This document shows positions 1-5,699 of a DNA stretch of 5,699 nt, one piece after another. Within the stretch, counting starts at the first letter, position 1; the number at the start of each line of letters is the position of its first letter. The DNA comes from Rhodospirillales bacterium. Lineage in GTDB: Bacteria > Pseudomonadota > Alphaproteobacteria > Rhodospirillales > Casp-alpha2. The position numbers were made by a program, and so were the translations under genes. The stretch lies in NCBI GenBank assembly GCA_016187325.1, contig JACPJY010000344.1, forward strand, positions 1 through 5,699, written 5' to 3'. The notes under the pieces are model-generated. The model had not been told where the DNA came from. It searched no databases and saw only the letters and a program-made list of their open reading frames with translations.

Positions 1-629
1 ACCACCCGCTTGGTCTCGGTCAGCAGGCACACCCGTCCCGGCAGCGCCGCCAGCAGGTCGAGATGGTGCTCGACGATGCGGCGCGCAAACGCCTTGAGCT
101 CGTCTTCGCCGTAGCCCTTGCTCCATTGGCGCAGCCAGCCCACCGGCAGCAATGGCAATTGAGTGAGCAGGTTGGCCGACACCACCAGGTCCGATTGCGC
201 CAGCGGCCCCGAGTCCGCGCGCGGCGGCGGCAGCGGCCCGGTCCGATTTTCGCGGACGTGGCGGAAGGTAGCCTCGACTAGGCCGGTCAAGTCCTCGGTC
301 ACCAGGCGGACGTTGTTGAACGCCTCGAGGCGCTTCCGCACCCCCGGCATGTGCAGGACGTCGACCAACACCACCTCGTCGAACGTCTTGGCGAGTTCGT
401 CCACCGGCACGTCGAACAGCCAGCCGGAGCCGAGCACAGTCACCCGCCCGCGCCGGACGCCTTCGGCCGCCTTCAGGATCAGCCGCCGGCAGTGCATCAG
501 GTGCGGCGCCCAGGCGGCGTGGCAGCGGCGGTGGCGGGCCTCGATGGCGATCAGCTCGCGCAGATACCCCATCGCCTTCAGATGCTTAGGCGCCGGCGTC
601 GTCAGGTGATTGAACCATTCGGCCAGCAT
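1..629 (-). CDS. Methyltransferase-like (Rossmann-fold) protein of unknown function, 3' end cut by window edge
   Basis: The frame is open from an ATG at 629 to the left edge (209 full codons), so the C-terminus is missing. The N-terminal 60 residues are rich in Arg, His and Ala and probably helical. They are followed by features of a class I SAM-dependent methyltransferase fold: a strand plus glycine loop VTVLGSGWLFDVP (residues 63-75), an acidic strand end EVVLVDVLH (85-93), a third strand NVRLVTEDLTGL (106-117), and a motif-IV-like strand SDLVVSANLLTQLP (146-159). Residues 129-141 are a Gly/Pro-rich insert. A late strand, GRVCLLTE (198-205), precedes the edge. The ATG lies 13 bases after the mutL stop, with a weak GGGG ribosome site 7 bases upstream, so co-expression with mutL is likely. 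Fold assignment is inference from motifs. Substrate and even catalytic activity are unknown, and it could be a non-catalytic relative. The gene is real; its function is not recognised. Confidence 0.8.
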   Translation of the reverse strand, partial: MLAEWFNHLTTPAPKHLKAMGYLRELIAIEARHRRCHAAWAPHLMHCRRLILKAAEGVRRGRVTVLGSGWLFDVPVDELAKTFDEVVLVDVLHMPGVRKRLEAFNNVRLVTEDLTGLVEATFRHVRENRTGPLPPPRADSGPLAQSDLVVSANLLTQLPLLPVGWLRQWSKGYGEDELKAFARRIVEHHLDLLAALPGRVCLLTETKRV

Positions 630-642
630 GGCGGTGCCCCGA

Positions 643-2436
643 TTAACGGCGGCCGAACAATTTCTCGATGTCGGCGAGCTTGAGCTCGACGTAGGTCGGC
701 CGGCCGTGGGCGCACTGCCCGGAATGCGGCGTCGTCTCCATCTCGCGCAGCAGCGCATTCATCTCGTGGGCGTTCAATCGGCGGCCGGCGCGCACGCTGC
801 CGTGGCAGGCCATGGTCGCGGAAACCTCGTCGAGACGCTGCTTTAGCGCCAGTCCTTCATCCAACGCCTGAAAATCGTCGGCGAGGTCGCGGACCAGCCC
901 CTGGATGTCGGCCTCGCCGAGCAGCGCCGGCGTCTCGCGCACCACCACGGCGCCGGTGCCGAACGGCTCCAGCACCAGCCCGAGCTCGGCGAGCTCGTCC
1001 GCGCGCTCCACCAGCCGCGCCTGCGCCCCTTCGTCGAGTTCCACCACCTCCGGGATCAGCAGTCCCTGGCCGGCGACGCCGCCGGTGGCCAGCGCCTGCT
1101 TGATCCGCTCCTGGGTGAGACGTTCATGTGCTGCGTGCTGGTCGACGATGACGATGCCGTCGGCGGTCTGCGCCACCACGTAGGTGCCGTGCACCTGGGC
1201 GCGGGCAACGCCGAGCGGATAGTCGGCGAGCGTGTCGTCCGATGTTTCTTCGTCGCCGGCGGCAGGCGCCCGCGGCGGCGCCTCGAAACTCGGTAGCGGC
1301 GCGTGGAACTCGTCGGCGCGGTCGCGCAAGCCGGACCACGCCGTCGCCATCGCCGGCCGCGATGCAGGCGTGGTGCCGCCCGGGGTCATGCGGCCGAGCG
1401 CCGCCGCCGCTACAGTGGTCGACGCCCGGTGCCCGGCCTCGGCGAGCGCGTGGCGAAGCGCGCCGACGATCAGCCCGCGCACCAGGCCGGAGTCGCGGAA
1501 GCGCACCTCGGTCTTCGCCGGGTGCACGTTGACGTCGACCGCCTCAGACGGGACGTCGAGGAACAGCGCCACCAGCGGATGGCGGTCGGCGGCCAGGAAC
1601 TCCCGATACGCGCCGCGCAACGCCCCGTAGAGCAGCCTGTCCTTGACTGGCCGGCCGTTGACGAACAGGAACTGCAGGGCGGCGTTGCCACGATTGAGCG
1701 TCGGCAGGCCGGCGTAGCCGGTGAGCCGGATGCCCTCGCGCTCGGCGTTTATGGCGAGTGCGTTGGCGGCAAAGTCGCGGCCCATGATGCGCGAAAGCCT
1801 GTCCAGCCGTGCATCCTTTACGTCAACTCCCTTGAGTGCCGGCGGCAATTTCAGGAGCTCGCGAGCGCCGTCGCTTATTGAAAAACCAATTCCCGGATGC
1901 GCCATTGCCAGCTGCTTCACGGTATCAAGCGCGTGCGCCTGCTCGGTGCGCGGCGCCTTCAGGAACTTCAGCCGCGCCGGGGTGGCGAAGAACAGGTCCT
2001 TGACCTCGACCCGGGTGCCTTGGGGTTGCGCCGCCGGCTGCGGCGGGCTTACCCGGCCGCCCTCGACGGAAATCGTCCACGCGTCCTTTTGGCCTTTGGC
2101 GCGGCTGGCAATGGTCAGCCGGGCGACGGCGCCGATCGACGGCAGCGCCTCGCCGCGGAACCCCAGACTTTTGATGTCGAGCAGGTCGTCGGAGGGCAGT
2201 TTCGAGGTGGCGTGGCGCTCAATCGCCAGCGCCAGGTCCGCTCGGCTCATGCCGTCGCCGTCGTCGGCGACGGAGATCAGCGTCTGGCCGCCGTCGCGCA
2301 GCACCACGTCGACGCGCCCGGCGTGGGCGTCGATGGCGTTCTCGACCAGCTCCTTGACCACGCTCGCCGGCCGCTCGACCACCTCGCCGGCGGCGATGCG
2401 GTTGATCACGGTTTCGGGCAGGCGGCGGATGGTCAT
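643..2436 (-). CDS. mutL: DNA mismatch repair protein MutL (endonuclease-type)
   Basis: MutL links MutS mismatch recognition to strand incision and excision in the cytoplasm. The 597-residue protein has the full GHKL ATPase domain: E29 and N33 in KELVENAIDAHA, D58 in ADDGDGM (57-63), ERHATSKL (73-80), GFRGEAL (92-98) and K308 in VNVHPAKTEVRF. A low-complexity Ala/Pro linker spans roughly 335-405. The C-terminal dimerisation domain carries the metal-dependent endonuclease motif DQHA-x2-E-x4-E (D432 to E443), the ACHGSVRAG element (543-551) and QCAHGRPTYVEL (574-585). QGLLIP (457-462) resembles the beta-clamp-binding motif of this domain. These residues indicate a nicking MutL, as known in bacteria without MutH. 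The ATG overlaps the pgi stop (ATGA), and a GGGA ribosome site sits 7 bases upstream inside pgi. No frameshift or missing key residue was seen. Confidence 0.97.
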   Translation of the reverse strand: MTIRRLPETVINRIAAGEVVERPASVVKELVENAIDAHAGRVDVVLRDGGQTLISVADDGDGMSRADLALAIERHATSKLPSDDLLDIKSLGFRGEALPSIGAVARLTIASRAKGQKDAWTISVEGGRVSPPQPAAQPQGTRVEVKDLFFATPARLKFLKAPRTEQAHALDTVKQLAMAHPGIGFSISDGARELLKLPPALKGVDVKDARLDRLSRIMGRDFAANALAINAEREGIRLTGYAGLPTLNRGNAALQFLFVNGRPVKDRLLYGALRGAYREFLAADRHPLVALFLDVPSEAVDVNVHPAKTEVRFRDSGLVRGLIVGALRHALAEAGHRASTTVAAAALGRMTPGGTTPASRPAMATAWSGLRDRADEFHAPLPSFEAPPRAPAAGDEETSDDTLADYPLGVARAQVHGTYVVAQTADGIVIVDQHAAHERLTQERIKQALATGGVAGQGLLIPEVVELDEGAQARLVERADELAELGLVLEPFGTGAVVVRETPALLGEADIQGLVRDLADDFQALDEGLALKQRLDEVSATMACHGSVRAGRRLNAHEMNALLREMETTPHSGQCAHGRPTYVELKLADIEKLFGRR

Positions 2437-4127
2437 CGTTGTTTCCCAAGGCGCTTACTCGGACGCCGGCCCCACTTCTTCGCCTTCAGGCGGCGGATCA
2501 GCCCGGCGGTCGAGGCGTCGTGCGTGGCCTGGCGGCCCTTCGGTGCCTTGCTCTTGAGCGCCGGCAGGATGCCGGCGGCCAACTCCTTGCCGAGCTCGAC
2601 CCCCCACTGGTCGAACGGGTTGATGCCCCAGATCACAGCCTCGACGAACACCTTGTGCTCATAGAGCGCCACCAGCTGGCCCAAGGCGAACGGGTCGAGC
2701 CGGCCGAGCAGGATGACGTTCGACGGCCGGTTGCCGGCGAAGGTCCAATGCGGCGCCAGCCACTTCCACCCGGCGCCCTTGATCCCCGCCGCCCGCAATG
2801 CCTTCTTCGCCTCGGCCATGGGGCGGCCGGCCATCAAAGCCTCGGCCTGGGCCAACATGTTGGCATTGAGCCGCTGGCGGTGGTCGCCGCCCGGATGGAA
2901 GCCGGCGGTGGGACCGTCCTCGGCGACGGCGATGAAGTCGGTGGCGATCGGCTGGCGCCCCTGATGCAGGGCCTGGAAGAAGGCGTGCTGGGCGCCGGTG
3001 CCGGGCCCGCCGAAGACGATCGGCGCGCCGCCTGATTCCAGCGGCTGGCCCAGGCGGTCCACCGACTTGCCGTTGCTCTCCATTTCCAGCTGCTGCAGGT
3101 AGGCGGGAAAGTGCCTGAGCCGGTCGTCGTAGGGCACCACCGCGAGCCCCGGCAGACCTAAGAAATCCGAGTTCCAGACGCCGACCAGGGCGAGGATGGC
3201 CGGCATGTTGCGCTCGAGCGGCGCCGCCAGGAAATGCCGGTCGATGGCGCGGGCGCCGTCCAGGAACTCGTCGAAGCGCTTGCCGCCGATGGCCAAGGCC
3301 AGCGGCAGCCCCATCGCCGAGGTCAGCGAGAAGCGGCCGCCAACCCAGTCCCAGATCTGGAACGTGTCGTCGCAGGCGATGCCGAAGCGGTCGACGGCAG
3401 CCGTGTCGGCGGAAACCGCGGCCATCTGCTTCAACGCCTGTCTTTCCCCGAGCGCCTTCGCGAGCCAGGCGCGCACCGCCCGCGCGTTGGCCATTGTTTC
3501 TTCGGTGGTAAAGGTCTTCGACGCCACGACGACGAGGGTCGTCGCCGGTTCCAACCCGTCGAGCCCACGGCTCAGCGCCGCCGAATCCACGCTAGAAACG
3601 AAACGCACGTCGAAATCCGGCCGCCGGTAAGGGGCGAGCGCCGCCACCGCCATCGCCGGGCCCAGGTGCGAGCCGCCGATACCGAGCACGACGGTGGCCC
3701 GGAACGGCCTGCCTCCAGCGCCAGCGCGCCTGCCGGCGGCGACGTCGTCGGCGAACCTTTTCACCCGCCTGCGCTCGCGCAAGCCGCGGGCGAACGCGTC
3801 CCTATCGCCGACGCGATCCCCCGGGCGCGCCCGCAAGGCCACGTGCAGAGCGGCGCGGCCCTCGCTCACATTGACCGCCTCGCCCTTGAACAGGCGTCGG
3901 CGCCAGCTGGCGACGTCGGCCTCGCGGGCGAGTCGCGTGAGCAGCCGCAAGGTCTCGGGGGTGATGCGATTTTTCGAGTAATCGAGGAACAGCGACCCGA
4001 CGGCGAGCGAGAGCCGCTTAAAGCGCTTCGGATCGGCGGCGAACAGCTGGCGCAAGTGCGCCGTCGCCGTCTTTCCGGCGTGGGTCTTCAGCGCCTTCCA
4101 GGCGGGAGAGCTGTTGAGGGACGCCAT
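2433..4127 (-). CDS. pgi: Glucose-6-phosphate isomerase
   Basis: The enzyme interconverts glucose 6-phosphate and fructose 6-phosphate in the cytoplasm. From the chosen ATG it is 564 residues, close to the ~550 of E. coli Pgi. Visible family features (ATG numbering): phosphate-binding SKTFTT (203-208), signature 1 VGGRFSLTSAMG with R265, catalytic E350 in MESNGKSV, H381 in GTGAQHAFFQALHQG, and signature 2 NPFDQWGVELGK ending in K514. All catalytic positions are kept. Oddities: the loop usually written GGSDLGP reads GGSHLGP (H154), the usual VSNVDG reads VSSVDS, and about 13 basic residues follow the normal family end (tail WGRRPSKRLGKQR). The ATG at 4127 gives the family-like start SPAWKALKTHAG; an in-frame TTG at 4181 would only add an unlike Arg/Pro segment. 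No strong ribosome site precedes the ATG. The stop overlaps the mutL start. A 104-base gap separates it from the peptidase gene upstream. Confidence 0.97.
   Translation of the reverse strand: MASLNSSPAWKALKTHAGKTATAHLRQLFAADPKRFKRLSLAVGSLFLDYSKNRITPETLRLLTRLAREADVASWRRRLFKGEAVNVSEGRAALHVALRARPGDRVGDRDAFARGLRERRRVKRFADDVAAGRRAGAGGRPFRATVVLGIGGSHLGPAMAVAALAPYRRPDFDVRFVSSVDSAALSRGLDGLEPATTLVVVASKTFTTEETMANARAVRAWLAKALGERQALKQMAAVSADTAAVDRFGIACDDTFQIWDWVGGRFSLTSAMGLPLALAIGGKRFDEFLDGARAIDRHFLAAPLERNMPAILALVGVWNSDFLGLPGLAVVPYDDRLRHFPAYLQQLEMESNGKSVDRLGQPLESGGAPIVFGGPGTGAQHAFFQALHQGRQPIATDFIAVAEDGPTAGFHPGGDHRQRLNANMLAQAEALMAGRPMAEAKKALRAAGIKGAGWKWLAPHWTFAGNRPSNVILLGRLDPFALGQLVALYEHKVFVEAVIWGINPFDQWGVELGKELAAGILPALKSKAPKGRQATHDASTAGLIRRLKAKKWGRRPSKRLGKQR
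2444..2447 (-). promoter_or_regulatory. Ribosome binding site of mutL, inside the end of pgi
   Basis: On the minus strand GGGA lies 7 bases before the mutL ATG at 2436, within the last codons of pgi. With the ATGA stop/start overlap this is the usual layout for translational coupling, and it supports the chosen MutL start, which matches the family's N-terminus (short lead-in, then INRIAAGEVVERP). Coupling itself is inferred. Confidence 0.55.
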
Positions 4128-4143
4128 CCAAGGATCAATCCGA

Positions 4144-4230
4144 TTCCGTCGCAACCCGGGCGGGAGCGGCCACCTTAACAAAGATCACCGGCACCAGCCA
4201 GGGGTCGCCCGGCCGCCGCCGGCGACGGAA
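4144..4230. repeat. 9-bp perfect inverted repeat spanning the pgi upstream spacer
   Basis: TTCCGTCGC at 4144-4152 is the exact reverse complement of GCGACGGAA at 4222-4230, with 69 bases between the arms. The distal arm overlaps the local hairpin at 4204-4226, so in RNA the two pairings would exclude each other. The match is seen directly; a regulatory role is only a possibility, and chance pairing in GC-rich sequence is a fair alternative. Confidence 0.3.
4204..4226 (-). repeat. GC-rich hairpin after the M16 peptidase stop codon
   Basis: The arms GTCGCC (4204-4209) and GGCGAC (4221-4226) pair perfectly. An inner GGC/GCC pair extends the stem to 9 bp, with one bulged base (4210) and a 4-base loop. 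It starts 5 bases after the peptidase stop. No run of T follows on the minus strand (the next bases are CCCCTGG), so it is not a standard intrinsic terminator. It could stabilise the 3' end of the peptidase message or be chance in GC-rich DNA. Confidence 0.35.
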
Positions 4231-4231
4231 C

Positions 4232-5566
4232 TCAGGGGCTCGACGTCACGCCCTCGGGCTTGCCGACGACGACCACGGTGAGCCGTTTCGGATCCAAGAG
4301 CTTCTTCGCCAGCCGGTTGACGTCGTCGAGGGTCACCTTCTCGATCAGGCCGTTGCGGCGCTCCGGGTAGTCGATGCCGAGGTTTTCGACCTGCAGGCCG
4401 ACCAGCATCGAGGCGATGCGGTCGGACGACAGGAAGCGCAGCGGATACGAGCCCGTCAGGAAGGTCTTGGCGTCGTCGAGCTCCTTCTGGGTGACGCCCT
4501 TTTCCGCCATCTTCGCCCACTCCTGGCGCAAGAGCTGGAGCGTGTCGGCGACGCGCACGTTGGCGGTACCGGCGCCGCCGGCGATCAGCGCCGCGTAATC
4601 GAATGGCTGCAGTCCGGAATGGACTTCGTAGGCGAGCCCCCGCTTTTCGCGGATGACGTCGTAGAGGCGCGACGTGAAGCCGCCGCCGCCGAGGATATGG
4701 TTCATCACGAACGCCGCGTAGAAGTCGGGATCGGCGCGCATGACGCCTTTCTCCGCGAACACGATGGCGCTCTGCGGCACCGCCTTTTCGATGACGATGG
4801 TGCGACCGGCGCCTGAGGGCTCGACGCGGGCGAGCTGCCACGGTTTCGCCTTCGCCGGCAGCTTGCCGAACACGGCATCGAGCTCCTTGGCGAGCGCCGC
4901 CGGCGTGATGTCGCCGACGACGCCGATAAAAAGATTCTCGCGGGCGAGCCGCCCGGCAACGAACGACTTGAGGTCGGCCACCGTGATCGCGTTGACGCTT
5001 TCTTCGGTGCCCTCGCTGAGGCGGCCGTACGGGTGCCCGGCGAACACCGTCTTGAGGAGCGTGCGGCTGGCCAGCGTGTCCGGGTCCTCCGCCGATTGAC
5101 GGATGCCGACCAGGATCTGGCTGCGGACTCTCTCCACCGGCTCGGCGTCGAAGCGCGGCTCGGTCAAGGCCAGTCTGAGCAGGCGGAAGGCGGTGTCCTT
5201 ATTTTCGACCAGAGTCTTCAGGTTGCCGCCGAAGATGTCGACCCCATCCTGGAAGTCGAGGCCGATGGAGAGATCCTCGAGGGTCGCGCTGAACGCCTTG
5301 CTGTCGAGTTCGCCGGCGCCCTCGTCGAGTAGCGCCGCCGCCATGTTGGCGAGTCCCTCCTTGCCAGCCGGATCGAGCGCGGAGCCGCCGCGGAACGCGA
5401 ACCGCATCGAGATGATCGGGTTAGTGTGGTCTTCGATCAACCACGCCTCGATGCCGGAGGGCGAGACCACGTGCTCGATCTTGGCGGCGGCGAACGTCGG
5501 CGCCGCCGCGACGAGCAGCACGAGCGCCAGCTGAAGGGTGCGCAACTTCGCCATCGTCGAGGGCAC
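4232..5566 (-). CDS. Secreted M16-family peptidase homologue lacking the zinc motif (probable non-catalytic subunit)
   Basis: The 444-residue protein starts with a signal peptide: basic MAKLRT, a hydrophobic core LQLALVLLVAAA, and Ala-rich cleavage options near residues 25-28, so it probably works in the periplasm. The M16 N-terminal domain is clear, but where active members have GLAHxxEH it reads GLANMAAALLDEG (71-83), so zinc ligands and catalytic Glu are absent. The C-terminal domain keeps GGGGFTSRL (293-301) and IREKRGLAYEVHSG (305-318), with R306 and Y313 spaced as in the substrate-binding Arg/Tyr pair of insulin-degrading enzyme. This division matches two-subunit M16B proteases, in which one chain supplies HxxEH and the other Arg/Tyr. 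The partner is probably the gene ending 7 bases upstream. The start is GTG at 5566, supported by AGGA 5 bases before it. An ATG four codons on (5554) is possible and leaves the signal peptide intact. Physiological substrate unknown. Confidence 0.92.
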   Translation of the reverse strand: MPSTMAKLRTLQLALVLLVAAAPTFAAAKIEHVVSPSGIEAWLIEDHTNPIISMRFAFRGGSALDPAGKEGLANMAAALLDEGAGELDSKAFSATLEDLSIGLDFQDGVDIFGGNLKTLVENKDTAFRLLRLALTEPRFDAEPVERVRSQILVGIRQSAEDPDTLASRTLLKTVFAGHPYGRLSEGTEESVNAITVADLKSFVAGRLARENLFIGVVGDITPAALAKELDAVFGKLPAKAKPWQLARVEPSGAGRTIVIEKAVPQSAIVFAEKGVMRADPDFYAAFVMNHILGGGGFTSRLYDVIREKRGLAYEVHSGLQPFDYAALIAGGAGTANVRVADTLQLLRQEWAKMAEKGVTQKELDDAKTFLTGSYPLRFLSSDRIASMLVGLQVENLGIDYPERRNGLIEKVTLDDVNRLAKKLLDPKRLTVVVVGKPEGVTSSP

Positions 5567-5571
5567 CCCGG

Positions 5572-5575
5572 TCCT
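5572..5575 (-). promoter_or_regulatory. Ribosome binding site favouring the GTG start of the M16 gene
   Basis: AGGA on the minus strand overlaps the stop codon of the upstream peptidase gene and sits 5 bases before the GTG at 5566. For the alternative ATG at 5554 the nearest purine run (GGGG) is 11 bases away, so the GTG is the better-placed start. Overlap with the upstream stop suggests the two peptidase genes are translated in sequence from one message. Confidence 0.45.
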
Positions 5576-5699
5576 ATTCTTTCTTCTGCTGCTGCAGCAA
5601 CAGCGCCGTCACCGCGCGGCTGTCCTGCAGCACGGCGCGCGCGGCGGCGTTGATCTGCTCGACGGTGACGGCGCCGATGTGCTCGGGCCACTTCTCGAC
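5574..5699 (-). CDS. C-terminal end of an M16-family peptidase (5' part beyond window)
   Basis: Only the last 41 residues are present, ending at TAG (5574-5576). They read VEKWPEHIGAVTVEQINAAA, then a helix and the strand-like AVTALLL, and finish with QQQKKE. A 'W-P-x-x-I-x-x-V-T-x-x-x-I/V-N' stretch followed by a valine/leucine-rich strand is typical of the C-terminus of bacterial M16B peptidases. With the downstream zinc-less homologue 7 bases away, this is probably the partner carrying HxxEH, but that motif lies outside the window and cannot be checked here. The charged Gln/Lys tail is short and unremarkable. Confidence 0.75.
   Translation of the reverse strand, partial: VEKWPEHIGAVTVEQINAAARAVLQDSRAVTALLLQQQKKE

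Larger units (their letters stand above)
4128..4231 (-). other. Spacer between the M16 peptidase gene and pgi
   Basis: This is the only intergenic stretch longer than a few bases. Read on the minus strand it begins with a GC-rich hairpin just after the peptidase stop, then a more AT-rich patch (GATCTTTGTTAAGG, about 4174-4187), then GC-rich sequence up to the pgi ATG. I found no pair of boxes good enough to call a promoter and no T-tract for an intrinsic terminator. A GANTC site (4142-4146), the target of the alphaproteobacterial CcrM methylase, lies 15 bases before the pgi start. It may hold the promoter of the pgi-mutL block or simply be a spacer inside one operon. Confidence 0.6.

Noticed and set aside
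1303..1881. Plus-strand open frame (192 codons) opposite the middle of mutL
   Set aside because: Same reasoning: antisense to a complete gene, Arg-rich, no domain or ribosome site.
1721..2557. Plus-strand open frame (278 codons) opposite mutL and the end of pgi
   Set aside because: It lies antisense to the most conserved MutL motifs and has low-complexity Ser/Arg/Ala composition; no independent support.
3234..4178. Long plus-strand open frame (314 codons) opposite pgi
   Set aside because: It is exactly antisense to a well-matched pgi, and its translation is Arg/Gly/Ala/Pro-rich with no recognisable motif. This is the usual shadow frame in GC-rich DNA.
4128..4181. N-terminal extension of Pgi from a TTG at 4181
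   Set aside because: The added segment is Arg/Pro-rich and unlike Pgi N-termini, TTG is a rare start, and the ATG at 4127 begins a family-like N-terminus.
4204..4226. Intrinsic terminator between the peptidase gene and pgi
   Set aside because: The hairpin is present but no T-tract follows it on the transcribed strand, so it is kept only as a hairpin.
4185..4841. Second minus-strand frame (218 codons) overlapping the M16 peptidase gene
   Set aside because: Arg-rich out-of-frame translation of the peptidase coding sequence; the peptidase frame has clear family motifs along the same stretch.
5590..5599. 10-bp palindrome TGCTGCAGCA
   Set aside because: It lies within the Leu/Gln codons (CTG, CAG) at the C-terminus of the upstream peptidase and is explained by codon choice.

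Overview
The window is GC-rich and compact. All five genes lie on the minus strand, so transcription runs from the right edge to the left. The protein style and gene combination suggest an alphaproteobacterium, probably of Rhodospirillales type: paired periplasmic M16 peptidases, an endonuclease-type MutL, and a small methyltransferase-like protein of a kind I associate with alphaproteobacterial mutL neighbourhoods. This taxonomic guess is inference. No rRNA, tRNA, mobile element, phage gene or CRISPR is visible.

Layout from upstream (right) to downstream (left). (1) The last 41 residues of an M16-type peptidase, running off the right edge. (2) After 7 bases, a complete 444-residue secreted M16 peptidase homologue. 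It has lost the zinc-binding HxxEH motif but keeps the Arg/Tyr pair of the M16 C-terminal domain, as expected for the non-zinc subunit of a two-subunit M16B protease. (3) A 104-base spacer, the only intergenic stretch of any size, with a hairpin and a 9-bp inverted repeat. (4) pgi, glucose-6-phosphate isomerase, 564 residues from the chosen ATG. (5) mutL, 597 residues, whose ATG overlaps the pgi stop as ATGA. (6) After 13 bases, the first 209 codons of a methyltransferase-like protein of unknown function, cut by the left edge.

The genes form two tight blocks: the M16 pair, then pgi-mutL-methyltransferase. The spacer between them could hold a promoter or processing site for the second block, but I cannot point to a convincing promoter. 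The functions (envelope proteolysis, central carbon metabolism, DNA mismatch repair, unknown) do not form an obvious pathway; this looks like conserved housekeeping co-transcription. I see no strong evidence of a new biological system. The least explained item is the methyltransferase-like gene next to mutL.
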